A stretch of DNA of 64,000 bases from Bagarius yarrelli (taxonomy: Eukaryota; Chordata; Actinopteri; Siluriformes; Sisoridae). This document shows positions 10,751 to 24,990 of this stretch, piece by piece. The stretch lies in assembly GCA_005784505.1 (NCBI GenBank), contig VCAZ01000035.1:1728001-1792000 (forward strand), read 5' to 3'. The position numbers were made by a program, and so were the translations under genes. Within the stretch, counting starts at the first letter, position 1; each line of letters opens with the position of its first letter. Under the pieces are notes generated by a model. The model worked only from the letters and a program-made list of their open reading frames with translations. It had not been told where the DNA came from and ran no database searches.

Positions 10751-12243
10751 GCTGGGATATACATAGATCAGTTAACGTAACAAATGCTATCAGTTAAGCT
10801 CAGTATGTTTAACCAGCAGAACAAAAATGTTTCTGAAGATAATCAGATATTATACTTTTAAGCTTCAATATATCCTATACTATCTATTTTTTTCAAGCAT
10901 GGATTTTTTTTTGCATGGTGAGAGTGTAGCTTTGCCAACTCCCAGCTCCATAGTCTCCGGTTCGATCCTGAGCTTTAGTCAGTGACTATGTAAAGTTTGG
11001 CATATTTTCCTCCTGTGTGCTTTGGTTTCCTCAAGATTGTCCAGTTTCCTCCCACCTCTCATAACCATGCTGGTATGTGGGTTGGCTACGCTGCATTGCA
11101 CAGATTAGTCCTATCTAGGGTGTTGTCCTGTGTTTCCGGAATATTCTTTGGATCAATCATGTATTAAATTAGGATATTACAAAAATGGGGAATTGTTTAT
11201 ATTATTAGGTTTGTGCATAATGATGCGGTCTGCAATCCAGACAACAGACTTTTAATCAAATTAAAATCTAAAGACTGAAATTTTTCAGTTCTGTGTTGAT
11301 CTGGTTGGATCCTTAAGATCACAATTTTGTGGTCACAGGAGCTCCTAAATCACTAGAGATCAAAGCATCAGTGATCCAAATGTAACATTTGGATTGGTGG
11401 CTTGTCCTTGGCTCCAAATCTGGTTTTGTTCATAAAACAACCTGGTTGTGGTATTAGGTTGTTGTGTTGTGTAGATCTGTAGTGGGTTCTTAGAGAAATA
11501 TATATATATATATATGTGTGTATAACTGTATATATAACTATCAAAGCTTAGGTAAGCTGTCTGAATCCTGTAACAGCTACAATTTTGACCTGGATATTAT
11601 GCATGTGTATATTTGGACTGCCCCGAGGTTCTAACCGTGGCTCTAATACTGCCCAGCTGACAGCATGAAACAGCTGCTACTCTCTAAAACCTATCTTTAC
11701 CTTCTGCTGTATACATAGCGGCAAGGCATGACTGCTATTCCACAGACGGCATACCTCTCCACACCGGGCATTAAATATGTACGTGGTTTAGGAAACAACC
11801 TGTCTAGACCATCACAGTGATGGTCTAAGAATGCTCCAGCAGGCTAATTATTGGTATGATTTTTGCAATCTGGGTTTAATGACTCATATCAATCTCAAAT
11901 TACGACTAATCTTTTATCTTTTCATAAGCATTGTAAGAAAATGTTGGATCTTTTAGAAGTAAAAATTTAAGCACAGTGGCAGATTGTTCGCATTCCTGGC
12001 TTATTTGTCTTAAGTCGACGGTAGATACTCAGGCGTGGCATGTTTTTTGGTCCCAGTGGAAAACACATGCTGGAGGGTTTCTCATGTGTGCCCGTCTACT
12101 CCTGAGTGTCAAAGCTATGTGATGTGAAGTGGTTTTTTTTATTCTTTTTTTTTAAGCCTTTGATTCAAATCATTATTATTTGTATTACACTTTTAATCAT
12201 CATTTTAAAGCTACATTACGAAAATACTAATTTAAAAAATATA
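10751..12243. other. Intergenic DNA, no gene seen
   Basis: Moderately AT-rich with a short TA/TG run at 11500-11530. A stretch at 11700-12080 looks unique. A palindrome TAGACCATCACAGTGATGGTCTA occurs at about 11805-11827, otherwise nothing is supported. Confidence 0.35.
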
Positions 12244-12245
12244 TA

Positions 12246-12686
12246 CAGTGGTACCTTGACTTACGAGTGGTCCAACTATCAAGTTTTTGGAGATACGAGT
12301 TGTCTCTCGGACGATTATTTGCTTTGAGTTACGAGCCAGCTTTAGATACCCAACCTATAGTTGGCATAGAAACGCCTTGGCAAACGGCATTACGCCCAGC
12401 ATCCCGTGTCTCACTCGATAGCTAGTCAGACATGTGCCTTAGCAAGTGGAGTCGTCTGATCTCCATGGTAAATGCTGTACATTATAATACATTTTAATAC
12501 AATATAAATGTATTTTACTTATTTAAAATTATGTAACAAAAAAAATTGCAATGTTTTTTGGGGACTCAAAATGGATTAATGGCATTTCAATTCATTTCAA
12601 TGCGGAAAATTGATTTGACATAAAAGTAATTGGAGTTACGAGCTTCGTCACGGAACGAATTAAACTCGTAAGTCAAGGCACCGCTG
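12246..12686. mobile_element. pogo/Tigger-type MITE with TA target duplication
   Basis: Terminal inverted repeats CAGTGGTACCTTGACTTACGAG and, at the other end, the reverse complement of CAGCGGTGCCTTGACTTACGAG are flanked on both sides by TA. The 441-bp interior has no transposase frame and holds several inverted copies of TTACGAG. The TA duplication and terminal sequence fit the Tc1/mariner superfamily, pogo branch. Relatives are at 28667-29163 and 15310-15534. Confidence 0.75.
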
Positions 12687-12753
12687 TACATTTGGAAATT
12701 AGGAGAGTTTTTGTTGGTTATTACATTATGATTTGTGATCTAATGTACCAGTA

Positions 12754-13197
12754 TTGAGAAAAAGAAAAAAACGCCTTAAAATGATATTTCACATAAAAGC
12801 TGATGGCAAAACCAATCAAATGCAGATGTACAGACTAGAGAATTTTCCAGTCTCAGGAATTGGCTACTTTATATATCACACAATAAACATTGTGCTAACA
12901 TGGCTGTGCAAACATATTTTTATCCAGGGGTGCTGAGGGGGTTGGATGTTGGGGGGGGCGGTGTTTTTTTTATGTCCTTGCTGTCGGCAGGGTGTGCTAT
13001 ATCATCCTCAAAGCACCAAGTCTGCTTATGTGTAAAAATGATTGGTGAAAATGAAATTTATGCACTGATCTTTGTTTTGTGTAAAAAACAAAAAACAAAA
13101 CGTAATTTAATATTTATTTAAACTGTTATCAAGGCTTCTGATCACAGAAATCTGTGGCTAGTTTCACTGGGCAATGCACTGTCAATTGTAGACCCTT

Positions 13198-13199
<2 letters not shown>
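12754..13199. other. Intergenic DNA, no gene seen
   Basis: AT-rich with a G-run near 12952 and A-rich stretches. Short open frames here have no recognisable similarity. Confidence 0.35.

Positions 13200-13235
<36 letters not shown>
13200..13235. repeat. (GT)n microsatellite
   Basis: About 18 uninterrupted GT units. Confidence 0.95.
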
Positions 13236-13236
<1 letters not shown>

Positions 13237-13742
13237 CTTTCCAAACTTTATTAAGTCAATTTAAAATGTAACACAAGACTTAATAATCATGAAATGTCGC
13301 ACTTAACCTACCTTAAACTACTACAGCAGAATGTCTTAATACTTTGACCTCAGTATGCAAATTTCACTTCATTCTGGAATTTTCTGACTTTGCAATTAAA
13401 GAATATAAAGTGATTAACTGGTTAATCTACAAGCTCTGCAAAAAAAATAAATAAATACACCCCTAGAATTAAAAAATGTATACAACTTTATTTTAATTAG
13501 CTTTTACACAAGATTATAAACATCACACCTAATAATACTAACAGAATCTTTCCTTAATATAAATATTCACTATTTTAGTAATAAATCAGCTGCCAAAAAT
13601 CCTTTTGGATTGATGTTTACATTGACTAATTAAACTAACCATATAGTTTTTTAACCATATAGTTAAGTAAAATATTAAATTCCTCCGAATGCTAAAAGAA
13701 AAACTACATACAATTAAATCACATTTTATGTTATACTTTTTT

Positions 13743-13929
13743 TTACATTTACAGCATTTGGCAGTCGTCCTTATCCAGCGCGACTTACATTTATCTTATC
13801 TACAGCTGAGCAATTGGGGGTTTAGGGGCCTTGTTCAGGGGCCCAGCAGTGGTGGCTTGGCAGTGTTAGGAATCGAAGCTCCAGACTTTCTGGTATCAGT
13901 CCAATACCTTAACCACTAAGCCACCAATT
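13743..13929 (-). repeat. tRNA-derived SINE, family A, near full length
   Basis: Reverse copy beginning TTTACATTTACAGCATTTGG and ending GCCACCAATTAG. The middle block GGGGCCTTGTTCAGGGGCCC and the tRNA-like head are both present. It lies about 170 bp upstream of the pycr1 promoter segment. Confidence 0.8.
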
Positions 13930-14197
13930 AGTAAGGAATTGGCTCTTTTTTTTTAAGGTTTGTGTCATTGTAATTTTATTGTTAATTGTGTTTTCTTTAT
14001 CAAGTTGGCAAATTAAATTTACTTTAGTATAGATAAATAAATTATTAAAATCTTATTGTACCTAAACCCATTTAAAACCTAAAATCTTTGGGTTATATTT
14101 ATTTTTAAAAAACGTGGTAGTCAGATAATAACAGTGCCACATGGCTGTAAACTTGAACCTGCATTATTCTCAAAAGCTCCAAATTTGGTTAAGGAAA

Positions 14198-14281
14198 TGA
14201 TGCAATTGCATCTGAACCTCTTAAGCCCCACCCACATCGCGTTGATTGGTGAAAAGATGCACGAATCTCGTCTTTCATTGG
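14198..14281 (+). promoter_or_regulatory. pycr1: pycr1 proximal promoter: ATF4-type CARE palindrome and two inverted CCAAT boxes
   Basis: TGATGCAAT at 14198-14206 is the exact reverse complement of the amino-acid response element core ATTGCATCA bound by ATF4-C/EBP dimers. It sits in a perfect 14-bp palindrome GATGCAATTGCATC (14199-14212), so a second, one-base-off copy overlaps it on the other strand. Two ATTGG (reverse CCAAT) boxes follow at 14245-14249 and 14277-14281. PYCR1 is an established ATF4 target in mammals, which makes the match biologically sensible. Binding itself is inferred. Confidence 0.55.
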
Positions 14282-14299
14282 TCGTCTCTCTCTTCCCGG

Positions 14300-14433
14300 T
14301 GCTCTTGGCGCACTGTGTACGGGAAAAAGCCACGTTGACACAAAAAGTAATTTTATTTGGCTAAAAAAAATTAAAACCGAAGCTTTATAAACATCTGAGC
14401 AGGTTTTGCTGGAAAAGGCTGAAAGGTTTAAAG
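14300..14433 (+). other. pycr1: pycr1 noncoding first exon (predicted)
   Basis: The sequence downstream of the CCAAT boxes leads to a strong splice donor, AAAG|GTAAGA, with the exon ending at 14433. The next good acceptor in front of the pycr1 ATG is at 16030 (TCTGTAG) or 16039 (TGCCAG). The transcription start is not determined; 14300 is an approximate left edge. It would give a 5' untranslated exon and a 1.6-kb first intron. Confidence 0.45.
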
Positions 14434-14754
14434 GTAAGACATCGATTTACCGCTAATACTCACGAGGACACGGTTAATAACCTTGTTTTTAGATTCAGTA
14501 TGCTAATGATGCTAACTGTTTATAAAGGAGACATGTTTATAATTGACAGCTGTAACACATAACCTTGTGTAATACATTTTATTTATTTATTTATTTATTT
14601 ATATATATTGTTATTAATCAGATTTTTTTGGAGTGATGGAGTTTTTTTTTCTTGTATAATAATTAATATATAGTTGTATTGAAAAAATTGTTTTAAATTA
14701 TGAACTGGTAAAGCTTGTTGATGTGTCCTACAGTTAAACTAAAGCAACTTGTGA

Positions 14755-14805
14755 ATATGTGTGTGTGTGTGTGTGTGTGTTATGTATATATATATATATA
14801 GATAT

Positions 14806-14836
<31 letters not shown>

Positions 14837-14849
14837 TAGAGAGAGAGAC

Positions 14850-14893
<44 letters not shown>

Positions 14894-14912
14894 ATATACA
14901 TACACACATACA
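14755..14912. repeat. Compound microsatellite (GT)n-(TA)n-(GATA)n-(CA)n
   Basis: A GT tract, a short TA tract, about seven GATA/TAGA units, a GA tract, another TA tract and a CA tract follow one another inside pycr1 intron 1. The GT and CA ends are complementary and could pair. Confidence 0.9.
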
Positions 14913-15029
14913 TATGACAGCTGGTGATCACATCCATATGCTTGTTGAACCTCCTGTCCCTGAATGATTTACCTTTTAAAACATTGCTGTGGGAATTTGT
15001 GTTTATTCGGCTATGAGAACATTAATCAG

Positions 15030-15150
15030 TTAATTGTTCCAGTTCAGGCAGGAGTTCTTCCACTTTGTCTTTATGGAGCTGAGGGTCTTTGTGCACTGGG
15101 GCATTGTCGTGCTGGAACAGTCGTTAGGAGTCTTAAGTTACAGAGAATAA
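15030..15150 (+). repeat. Fragment of interspersed repeat F
   Basis: It shares CTTTGTGCACTGGGGCATTG, TCGTGCTGGAACAG and GTTAGGAGTCTTAAGTT with longer copies at 24600-24990 and 29340-29680. In other fish this block belongs to a dispersed, apparently non-autonomous DNA element; the class is not established here. Confidence 0.55.
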
Positions 15151-15248
15151 AAATTCATTTCAGAATAAAAAAAATACTTCTAAATTCATGATTGCCGATT
15201 GGAGAAGAAACACACAGCTTTTACATAACTTTACATAACTTTTACATT

Positions 15249-15256
<8 letters not shown>

Positions 15257-15291
<35 letters not shown>
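15257..15291. repeat. (GT)n microsatellite
   Basis: About 17 uninterrupted TG units in pycr1 intron 1. Confidence 0.95.
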
Positions 15292-15292
<1 letters not shown>

Positions 15293-15309
15293 TTCTGTAA
15301 TATTTTTCC

Positions 15310-15534
15310 ATTTTGAATGATTTCGACTCCGCTTGCTAACGCGCATGTCTGACTAGCTGTCGAGTGAGACATGGGATGCTGGGTGGAGGTTACGGCGTTC
15401 ACTGTGGCGTTCGCTTCGCCAACTAGCGGTTGGGTGTCTGAAGCTGCCGCGTAACCCGAATTTTAGCTTTTAGAGGAGACTCGTATCTCAGAAAACTTGT
15501 TACTTAGGACACTCGTAAGTCACGGTACCAGTGT
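15310..15534 (-). mobile_element. Truncated pogo-type MITE, reverse orientation
   Basis: It ends in CTCGTAAGTCACGGTACCAGTG followed by TA, the reverse complement of the 5' terminus of the element at 12246. The interior shares the block ACTAGCTGTCGAGTGAGACA and TGGGATGCTGGGTGGA with the copies at 12246 and 28667. The other terminus is missing. Confidence 0.7.
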
Positions 15535-15704
15535 ACTGTATATTGTATTATAAGGCCCTTGACAATATGTGGCCCTAGATATGACATTGCAGTTGTTATT
15601 GTGTTTCTATTGTGTAAAAGAAATTTTAGTTTTAGCTGACACACATAGCTGTTGTTTTTCATTGTATTTTGTTGTCCTTTTAGTGTGTTGCTGTTGATGG
15701 GTAC

Positions 15705-15900
15705 AAGACGAAAGACTGGGTAGACTGGGGTGACAGAGGAGACTGGGGTGACAAGGGACTGGACGGAGGAGAGACTGGGGAGACAAATACCACAGTGGGA
15801 AGTAATCCTGAACAACATGGAAGACTGGGGTGACAGGGGGGACTGGGGAGACTGGGCGGACGAAAGACTGGGCAGGCGAGAGACTGAGGAGACAAACACC
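15705..15900. repeat. G-rich minisatellite-like tract (GACTGGGG units)
   Basis: Irregular repetition of GACTGGGGTGACAG, GACTGGGGAGAC and related 10-15-bp units, almost all G-rich on the + strand. It lies in pycr1 intron 1, about 150 bp before coding exon 2. Frames on the minus strand encode Ser-Pro-Gln repeats and are not genes. The many GGGG runs give potential for G-quadruplexes. Confidence 0.7.
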
Positions 15901-16049
15901 GCCAGTAACATAAAAGCTGTTAATAAAATAAAACTTTTCTTTAAATCTTACATAAATTACAAGTATTTTATCCACGACTGTAAATGGAATAAGTGACTGA
16001 ATAACTGAGTGGGTATTTTGTAATCTGTAGGTCTGCCAGAATAAACAGG

Positions 16050-19902
<3,853 letters not shown>

Positions 19903-20514
19903 AAATATTTTATACACACACACACACTTATACGGTGTCTTAGACTGAAAGGAACAGAAGTGCATTTCCAGCATGCTGTCTATCGTCTTGTGGCTCCCTG
20001 CAGCAGCGAGACAGTTCGATCGCTCCCTCGGGAATAGCATCAGGAGTTACAGCCAGCAGATGCTTAGTGACGTTAAATTATTATTTCTTTCTTTATTAGA
20101 GCCTCCCTGCTTTCACTACGTAAATTAACAACTATATCAAATGTTGTATTTGTAAAATTTCTAAGCATTCACATCCAAAAAAAAAAAAAATGGCGGCCCA
20201 AAATCCTTGTCTGTATATTCTTTCCTTTGTGCTTTACTTTAGCACTTAATTATATATTTTATTGTTTCTGCAGAGTGATTCACTGTAGTGATTCACCACG
20301 CCTACTCTTCAGAATTCTAGAGTCGCTGAGACCTTTTGAATTTCTTCATCTGTAAAAGGAAAGGAAGGTGCAAAAGTCATACATGGTCTGTCTTCAGGCA
20401 AAGTCTTGTCTGCTGTCTCGTCTTTGTTAAAACCCTTTACAAAGTATAAAAGAAGTGCATTCGGTTCTTTCTTGGAAACATATTTGCTCTATATGTAAAT
20501 TTACCTTTGATAAT

Positions 20515-20520
20515 AATAAA
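20515..20520 (+). terminator. pycr1: pycr1 polyadenylation signal
   Basis: AATAAA about 610 nt past the stop, followed by an A-rich run. It is the first canonical hexamer after the coding region that I see, giving a 3' UTR of about 0.6 kb. Confidence 0.55.
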
Positions 20521-20650
20521 AAAAGAAAAGAAACGTGTCCCGTTGTACATCAGAAAGAGTTCCAGTGTGTTGTAAGGAATGAAACTGCTTCAGGTTCCTG
20601 GGTTCTTGAAGTAAAATGCTGAATCTATTGAAAAAAAAAAAAACTTTATT

Positions 20651-20686
<36 letters not shown>

Positions 20687-21711
20687 ACCATAACTTAGGA
20701 CTTGAGACGACCAAATGAGTTTCAGATAGGAAAAAAATTTCCATTTATTTGTTCCCTGTGTGTAATTATAGCAAGAGGATAGTATGCATAATTAATGGTT
20801 TGGTAATTGAATTAACTGGAAACCTTTCCCTGAAGTCCATTACTCACCCTTACAGGACGCCTTTAATAACCTGTGTACTCTATCATTTATTAGCAGTGTC
20901 AAGCGCAAAAAGGTCCAAAACGCTTCAGACGAAAATTAACTGGTTGTTATTTTTTTCACTCTGTTCTTAACACTATCTTCGCAGGTTGCATCACTTAAAA
21001 TATACTCCCATAAGCAACAGTACCACTTCCTAAATTTTCACCTGACCAGATGAGATCAGATTTTTAAACAAATTGCCCTGAAGAAATTCTTTTGTGACTC
21101 CGGTCTTCAGTCCTTGTAGCATTTGCCTTGTAAGCACTAAAAAAAAATAAAGCAAGAGTGAGTTGAAATTGTAGCCTTACAGATTGAAATGCATGCATTT
21201 TGTCAGTTCCCATTATTAGATTTGGTCCAATCCGAGGTACTCGCCGCCTGGTCAATTTAAAAATCCGGTCTGTGGATGTGAATGCAATTCGTTAATTCGT
21301 TAACAGTGCCAGTTATTTATAAAATAATAAGAGAGAATAGGAAATGGCTTTTCTTGCATTTTTTTTAAGCACCTCAAAATTCCTTTTATTGCATTTACAT
21401 TCATTCATGAACAATGTTTTTTTTTTCCCTAATGGCGAAGTTAGATGAGTTATTAAGCAGAGTAGATTAGAGTAAAGACTCTTGATTAGAGGCTCGGGTC
21501 TGAGGTTTTAATTCACATTAAAAGCCTTATGAACAGAATAACTATGACGCAAGTCTCTTGGGGTCTTTTTCTTATTTTATTATAACATTAAAAAAAATAT
21601 GTACCCTATAAATACTTAGTTAATATAATGAAAAAATATATAGTTTCTAAATCTTTATTGTGCATTATTAGTAATTTATTATTTCTTCTATAGAGGATCA
21701 CGCGGATCTAG
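20521..21711. other. Intergenic DNA with a candidate conserved noncoding block
   Basis: After A/T homopolymers at 20625-20685 comes apparently unique sequence (20760-21500) rich in TAATTA/ATTAAT-type motifs typical of homeodomain-binding noncoding elements. No coding pattern. Conservation cannot be judged from one sequence. Confidence 0.3.
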
Positions 21712-21884
21712 TGGGACTTGGTAGCTCAGTGGTTAAGGTATCGGGCTGCTGAATGGAAGATTGTGGGTTCGATTTCCAGCATTACCAGCCCCTGACCATC
21801 GCTTTTAACCCTTTACTGCTTAGTTGAATAAGAAAATAGAGTTGCTCTGAATAAGGGCATCTACTAAATGCCAGAAAAGTAAAT
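21712..21884 (+). repeat. tRNA-derived SINE, family A
   Basis: It has the best preserved tRNA-like head in the window: TAGCTCAGTGGTTAAGG (A box) and GGGTTCGATTTCC (B box). The tail reads GCTCTGAATAAGGGCATCTA. Confidence 0.8.
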
Positions 21885-22720
21885 ATATCCCTGGAAGACC
21901 AAATACAAGGCTTAAAATTACACTCTGGTTGGGACAGACCTATGGATAACCAATCACTACCAATTTTCCCAAATGCTGTTTTTCTATGAGATAAGAGGAA
22001 ACTAGACAACCTGCCAGACACCCACAAAAGTCAGCATTAAGTGTTATAGTAAAACCGATGCATTTTCCACTCTTTCGTAACTCACAGATGATGCACTATA
22101 TCTAGATATTTGCTGCCTGAATGCTAAATACAGACACTGCTAATACTCTCGTGATGATTAATTATACATCATATGCGACACCTGCTGTTAGACATTTTAC
22201 TTTTAGGGTTAGAATCCTACAAGTCTCATTTCTAGTTTTAAGACCATGACATGGGATGATTTTGTGCTGGGCAGGTCATCAGTAAATTCTGTTGAATCGA
22301 CACTGGTTCTACACCTATACTTTTCTTTAATGCCACCCTGGATAAAAGATCACAGGTTTTGGAATTCCGAATTCAGTAAAAGGATCTTCCATGTGGATTG
22401 TTCCTATTTCAACACCCAAAAGATTTATTTCTGCTTAACATAAACCTAAGACATAGAAAGGGAACATCCTCAGACCCCTGATAGCCAGATGCCCTTGATA
22501 GACCAATGCCTTAGACAGCTTCTCTGCCAAACTTCCAAGTATGGACATGTGACAAATGTTAGATAGTAGTGGTGTGCTGTCAGGGCCAGCAAGTCCTTCT
22601 CTGCTGCCCAAACAATATCTGAAGCTGACCTAAATTCTAAAATTTGTGTTATGAAATTGTATTAATTTATTCCCAACAGTTTATTCTCTTTATTTCATAT
22701 CGCTTCTCGTGCTGCACTGC
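21885..22720. other. Intergenic DNA, no gene seen
   Basis: Unremarkable AT-rich sequence without recognised repeats or exons. Confidence 0.35.
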
Positions 22721-22806
22721 TTACATTTACACTTGGTGGTGCTGGAAATCAAACCCCGGTCTTCCAGGTATCGGTCGAACACCTTAACCACCGAGCCACC
22801 ACTTTC
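22721..22806 (-). repeat. Internally deleted family A SINE
   Basis: The tRNA-like head (CCCCGGTCTTCC...ACCTTAACCACCGAGCCACC, reverse) is intact but joined directly to a scrap of tail, so the middle block is missing. Confidence 0.65.
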
Positions 22807-23430
22807 CCTGCTTCCCATTGCTTCCAATACGTTATGTGGATGTTATATTTTTTTGTCCAATCAGATTTCAGTTTCTATGTGCTGCCATGTGAATCTAATC
22901 TTCTTTCAGAATCAGTAGTACTGCCCATGTAACTTAAACTATATTAGCATTGGCAGATTACTAGCTAATTGGTTAATATTATTAAAAAATGGTTTTTTAA
23001 CCAATCAGATTTCAAGTCCGCCTCCCGAGATCCGCTAGCTGGCATACAATGACGTCAGCTCCAAATGATGTATGTGGTACAGTTGTGGTTGTAGTGTAGA
23101 GGTTTAGAGTTGTGTTAACAGGGTTTCCAGCTTTAATAAATTGGTTTTCGTCTCAATATATGAAATGTCTCTCTGTAATTCTGTAACTACACTGTGTTAT
23201 ATTGTGATTTTTTGTATAGTACTGATGGTTTATGTAATTGCGACGTGTTCGTGGTGCTATTAAAAGGTGTATCCGTCGGGTAAGTCCCCACCGATGGCCC
23301 AGGTACCAAATGCACCGCTTGCAACTGTTGGATAAATACTTTATTCATCCCAGATGGGAAATTTACAAAGACAAGCCTCTTCTTTACCAAACAGGTGCGA
23401 TGGAAAGACATGTAAAGGCCAGAAAGCAAC

Positions 23431-23512
23431 ATCAGAAGTGGGATTTAAGCCCACGTCTCCAGGAGAAACTGCAACCTGACTATAGTGCCTTAGATCGCTC
23501 GGTCATCCTGCT
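23431..23512 (-). pseudogene. tRNA-Leu(CAG) pseudogene
   Basis: On the minus strand, 82 nt resemble a class II tRNA-Leu. The A-box region reads GACCGAGCGATCTAAGGC, the anticodon loop contains CAG, the long variable arm reads TTTCTCCTGGAGAC, and the T arm reads GTGGGCTTAAATCCCAC. The T loop has lost the canonical TTCGAAT (now CTTAAAT), weakening the B box. The acceptor stem pairs at six of seven positions if G-U is allowed. No encoded CCA or convincing T-run terminator follows. It is most likely a dead copy, or the head of a tRNA-Leu-derived SINE. Confidence 0.7.
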
Positions 23513-23822
23513 TTATATTCATTCTAACACACTGGAAAAAACTGAGTAATGTCTTCTGTTACATACACACTATTGCCTCATTTTAGCTTCGACTGTAAGA
23601 TGTTATTAATGCTTGAAAAACAGGTACTGCAGGACAAGCTGTCCTCGGTGTGCATCATTCATGAGAAAAAATGTCCTGCAAGTGAGCCACGTTTTTTTTT
23701 CCTTGTTGTATTTTTACTCTAAAGTACAAAATATAGAATTTATATTCATTTGTCTTTTAACAAGACGGAATGTATATATTTAAAGACATGCATATGTTTA
23801 AAGACAAGTGGAAGTAGTGGAG

Positions 23823-23886
23823 CCAGACCCTTAACCCCGTAAGTCACTCTGGATAAGGATGTCTGCCAAATTTGTAAATGTAAATG
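23823..23886 (+). repeat. Family A SINE tail fragment
   Basis: Only the end of the element remains: GTAAGTCACTCTGGATAAGG, ATGTCTGCCAAA and TGTAAATGTAAATG. Confidence 0.65.
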
Positions 23887-24599
23887 TCTCAAATAATTAG
23901 GATCGCAAAAATGTTAAGTATCACAGTCTAAATTTCCAGGAAAATATAGATGAACAGGAATTTTTATGTTAAAATTGGAATTTATGGAATTTTTCAATGT
24001 TAAGTGTTATAATTAAGATTTATAAAGCAAATCCAACCTTTATCAACATTTTCAAAAAATTCTTCTGTAATATCCTTTTAAATACTAATAAGTTATGTGC
24101 AAATAATTACATGCAGGGTAAGTAAACTCTATTTTTAAGGAATCTATTTTCAGGGAAATTGGTTTACAACATTAATTATAATTATTGTGTTGTTGTTCTT
24201 CTTTGATTATTATTAATAATAGATTATTAATAAAAATATTCTTATACGCTGTGATTTTATGAGGTTCTACTGCAGTCCATGTGGTTTGTAAGCTTTTAAA
24301 AGAAATGTTAGGCATCTTATAATGACACATAAAAAGATTTTAGATAACATTTCAGATTTGACAGGGTTTTTTTTATGTTTGGTTTTGATCATTTGATCAT
24401 TTTTATTATGACACTATGACATTTTTATCATGACATTATTTTATTATCACATTTCAAGATAGGAAATAGAATCAGTTATACATTGATTATAAATAATTGC
24501 ATTATCTAATCTATTTTTAGAATTTTGAGTCTTGTTTTTGTTCCTATTATCTACATTATACTGTGAAACAAAACCTGACAGGGTTGCAGAATAGAACTG

Positions 24600-24990
24600 T
24601 CAGAGTTTTGGAACACCTGACCATCACTCTTATTTCTATAATAACTTCCACACTCCTGAAAAAAAAAATGTTGGTGGATGTGGCTCAATCACCCACAATA
24701 GCATTAGTGAGATCAGACACTAATGTTAGGTGAGGAGGTCTGGGGTGCAGTCGTTTTCCGCTCTAGTTCTTACACTTCAATTATAACACACCATGTCTTC
24801 ATGGACTGTGGGGAACTCTGTGCACAGGGGCATTGTCATGCCAGTAACAGTGTTAGTTTCAGTAAAGGGACATGTTAAAATACTGTGGAGGATTTCGATA
24901 TTTGCTTCAGACTTTGTGGCAACAGTTTGGTGAAGCAAACTTCTCTAGTAAGGTGTCATAAATCTTTTGCAATATTACATCCAAGTAACA
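24600..24990 (+). repeat. Interspersed repeat F, longest copy
   Basis: In order: GGAACACCTGACCATCACTC, CTGTGCACAGGGGCATTGTC, AGTTTCAGTAAAGGGACATG, CTTTGTGGCAACAGTTTGGTG and a TGTCATAAATCTTTTGC end. The same order occurs at 29340-29680. It matches a common teleost dispersed element; the class (probably a non-autonomous DNA transposon) is not proven. Confidence 0.6.

Noticed and set aside
15504..15975. Minus-strand open frames of 122-135 codons with Ser-Pro-Gln repeats
   Set aside because: They are the translation of the G-rich minisatellite and a MITE end inside pycr1 intron 1. Overlapping frames on both strands give equally repetitive peptides.
23238..23549. 103-codon forward open frame
   Set aside because: It runs antisense through the tRNA-Leu pseudogene and a retroelement-like tail; no protein domain is visible.
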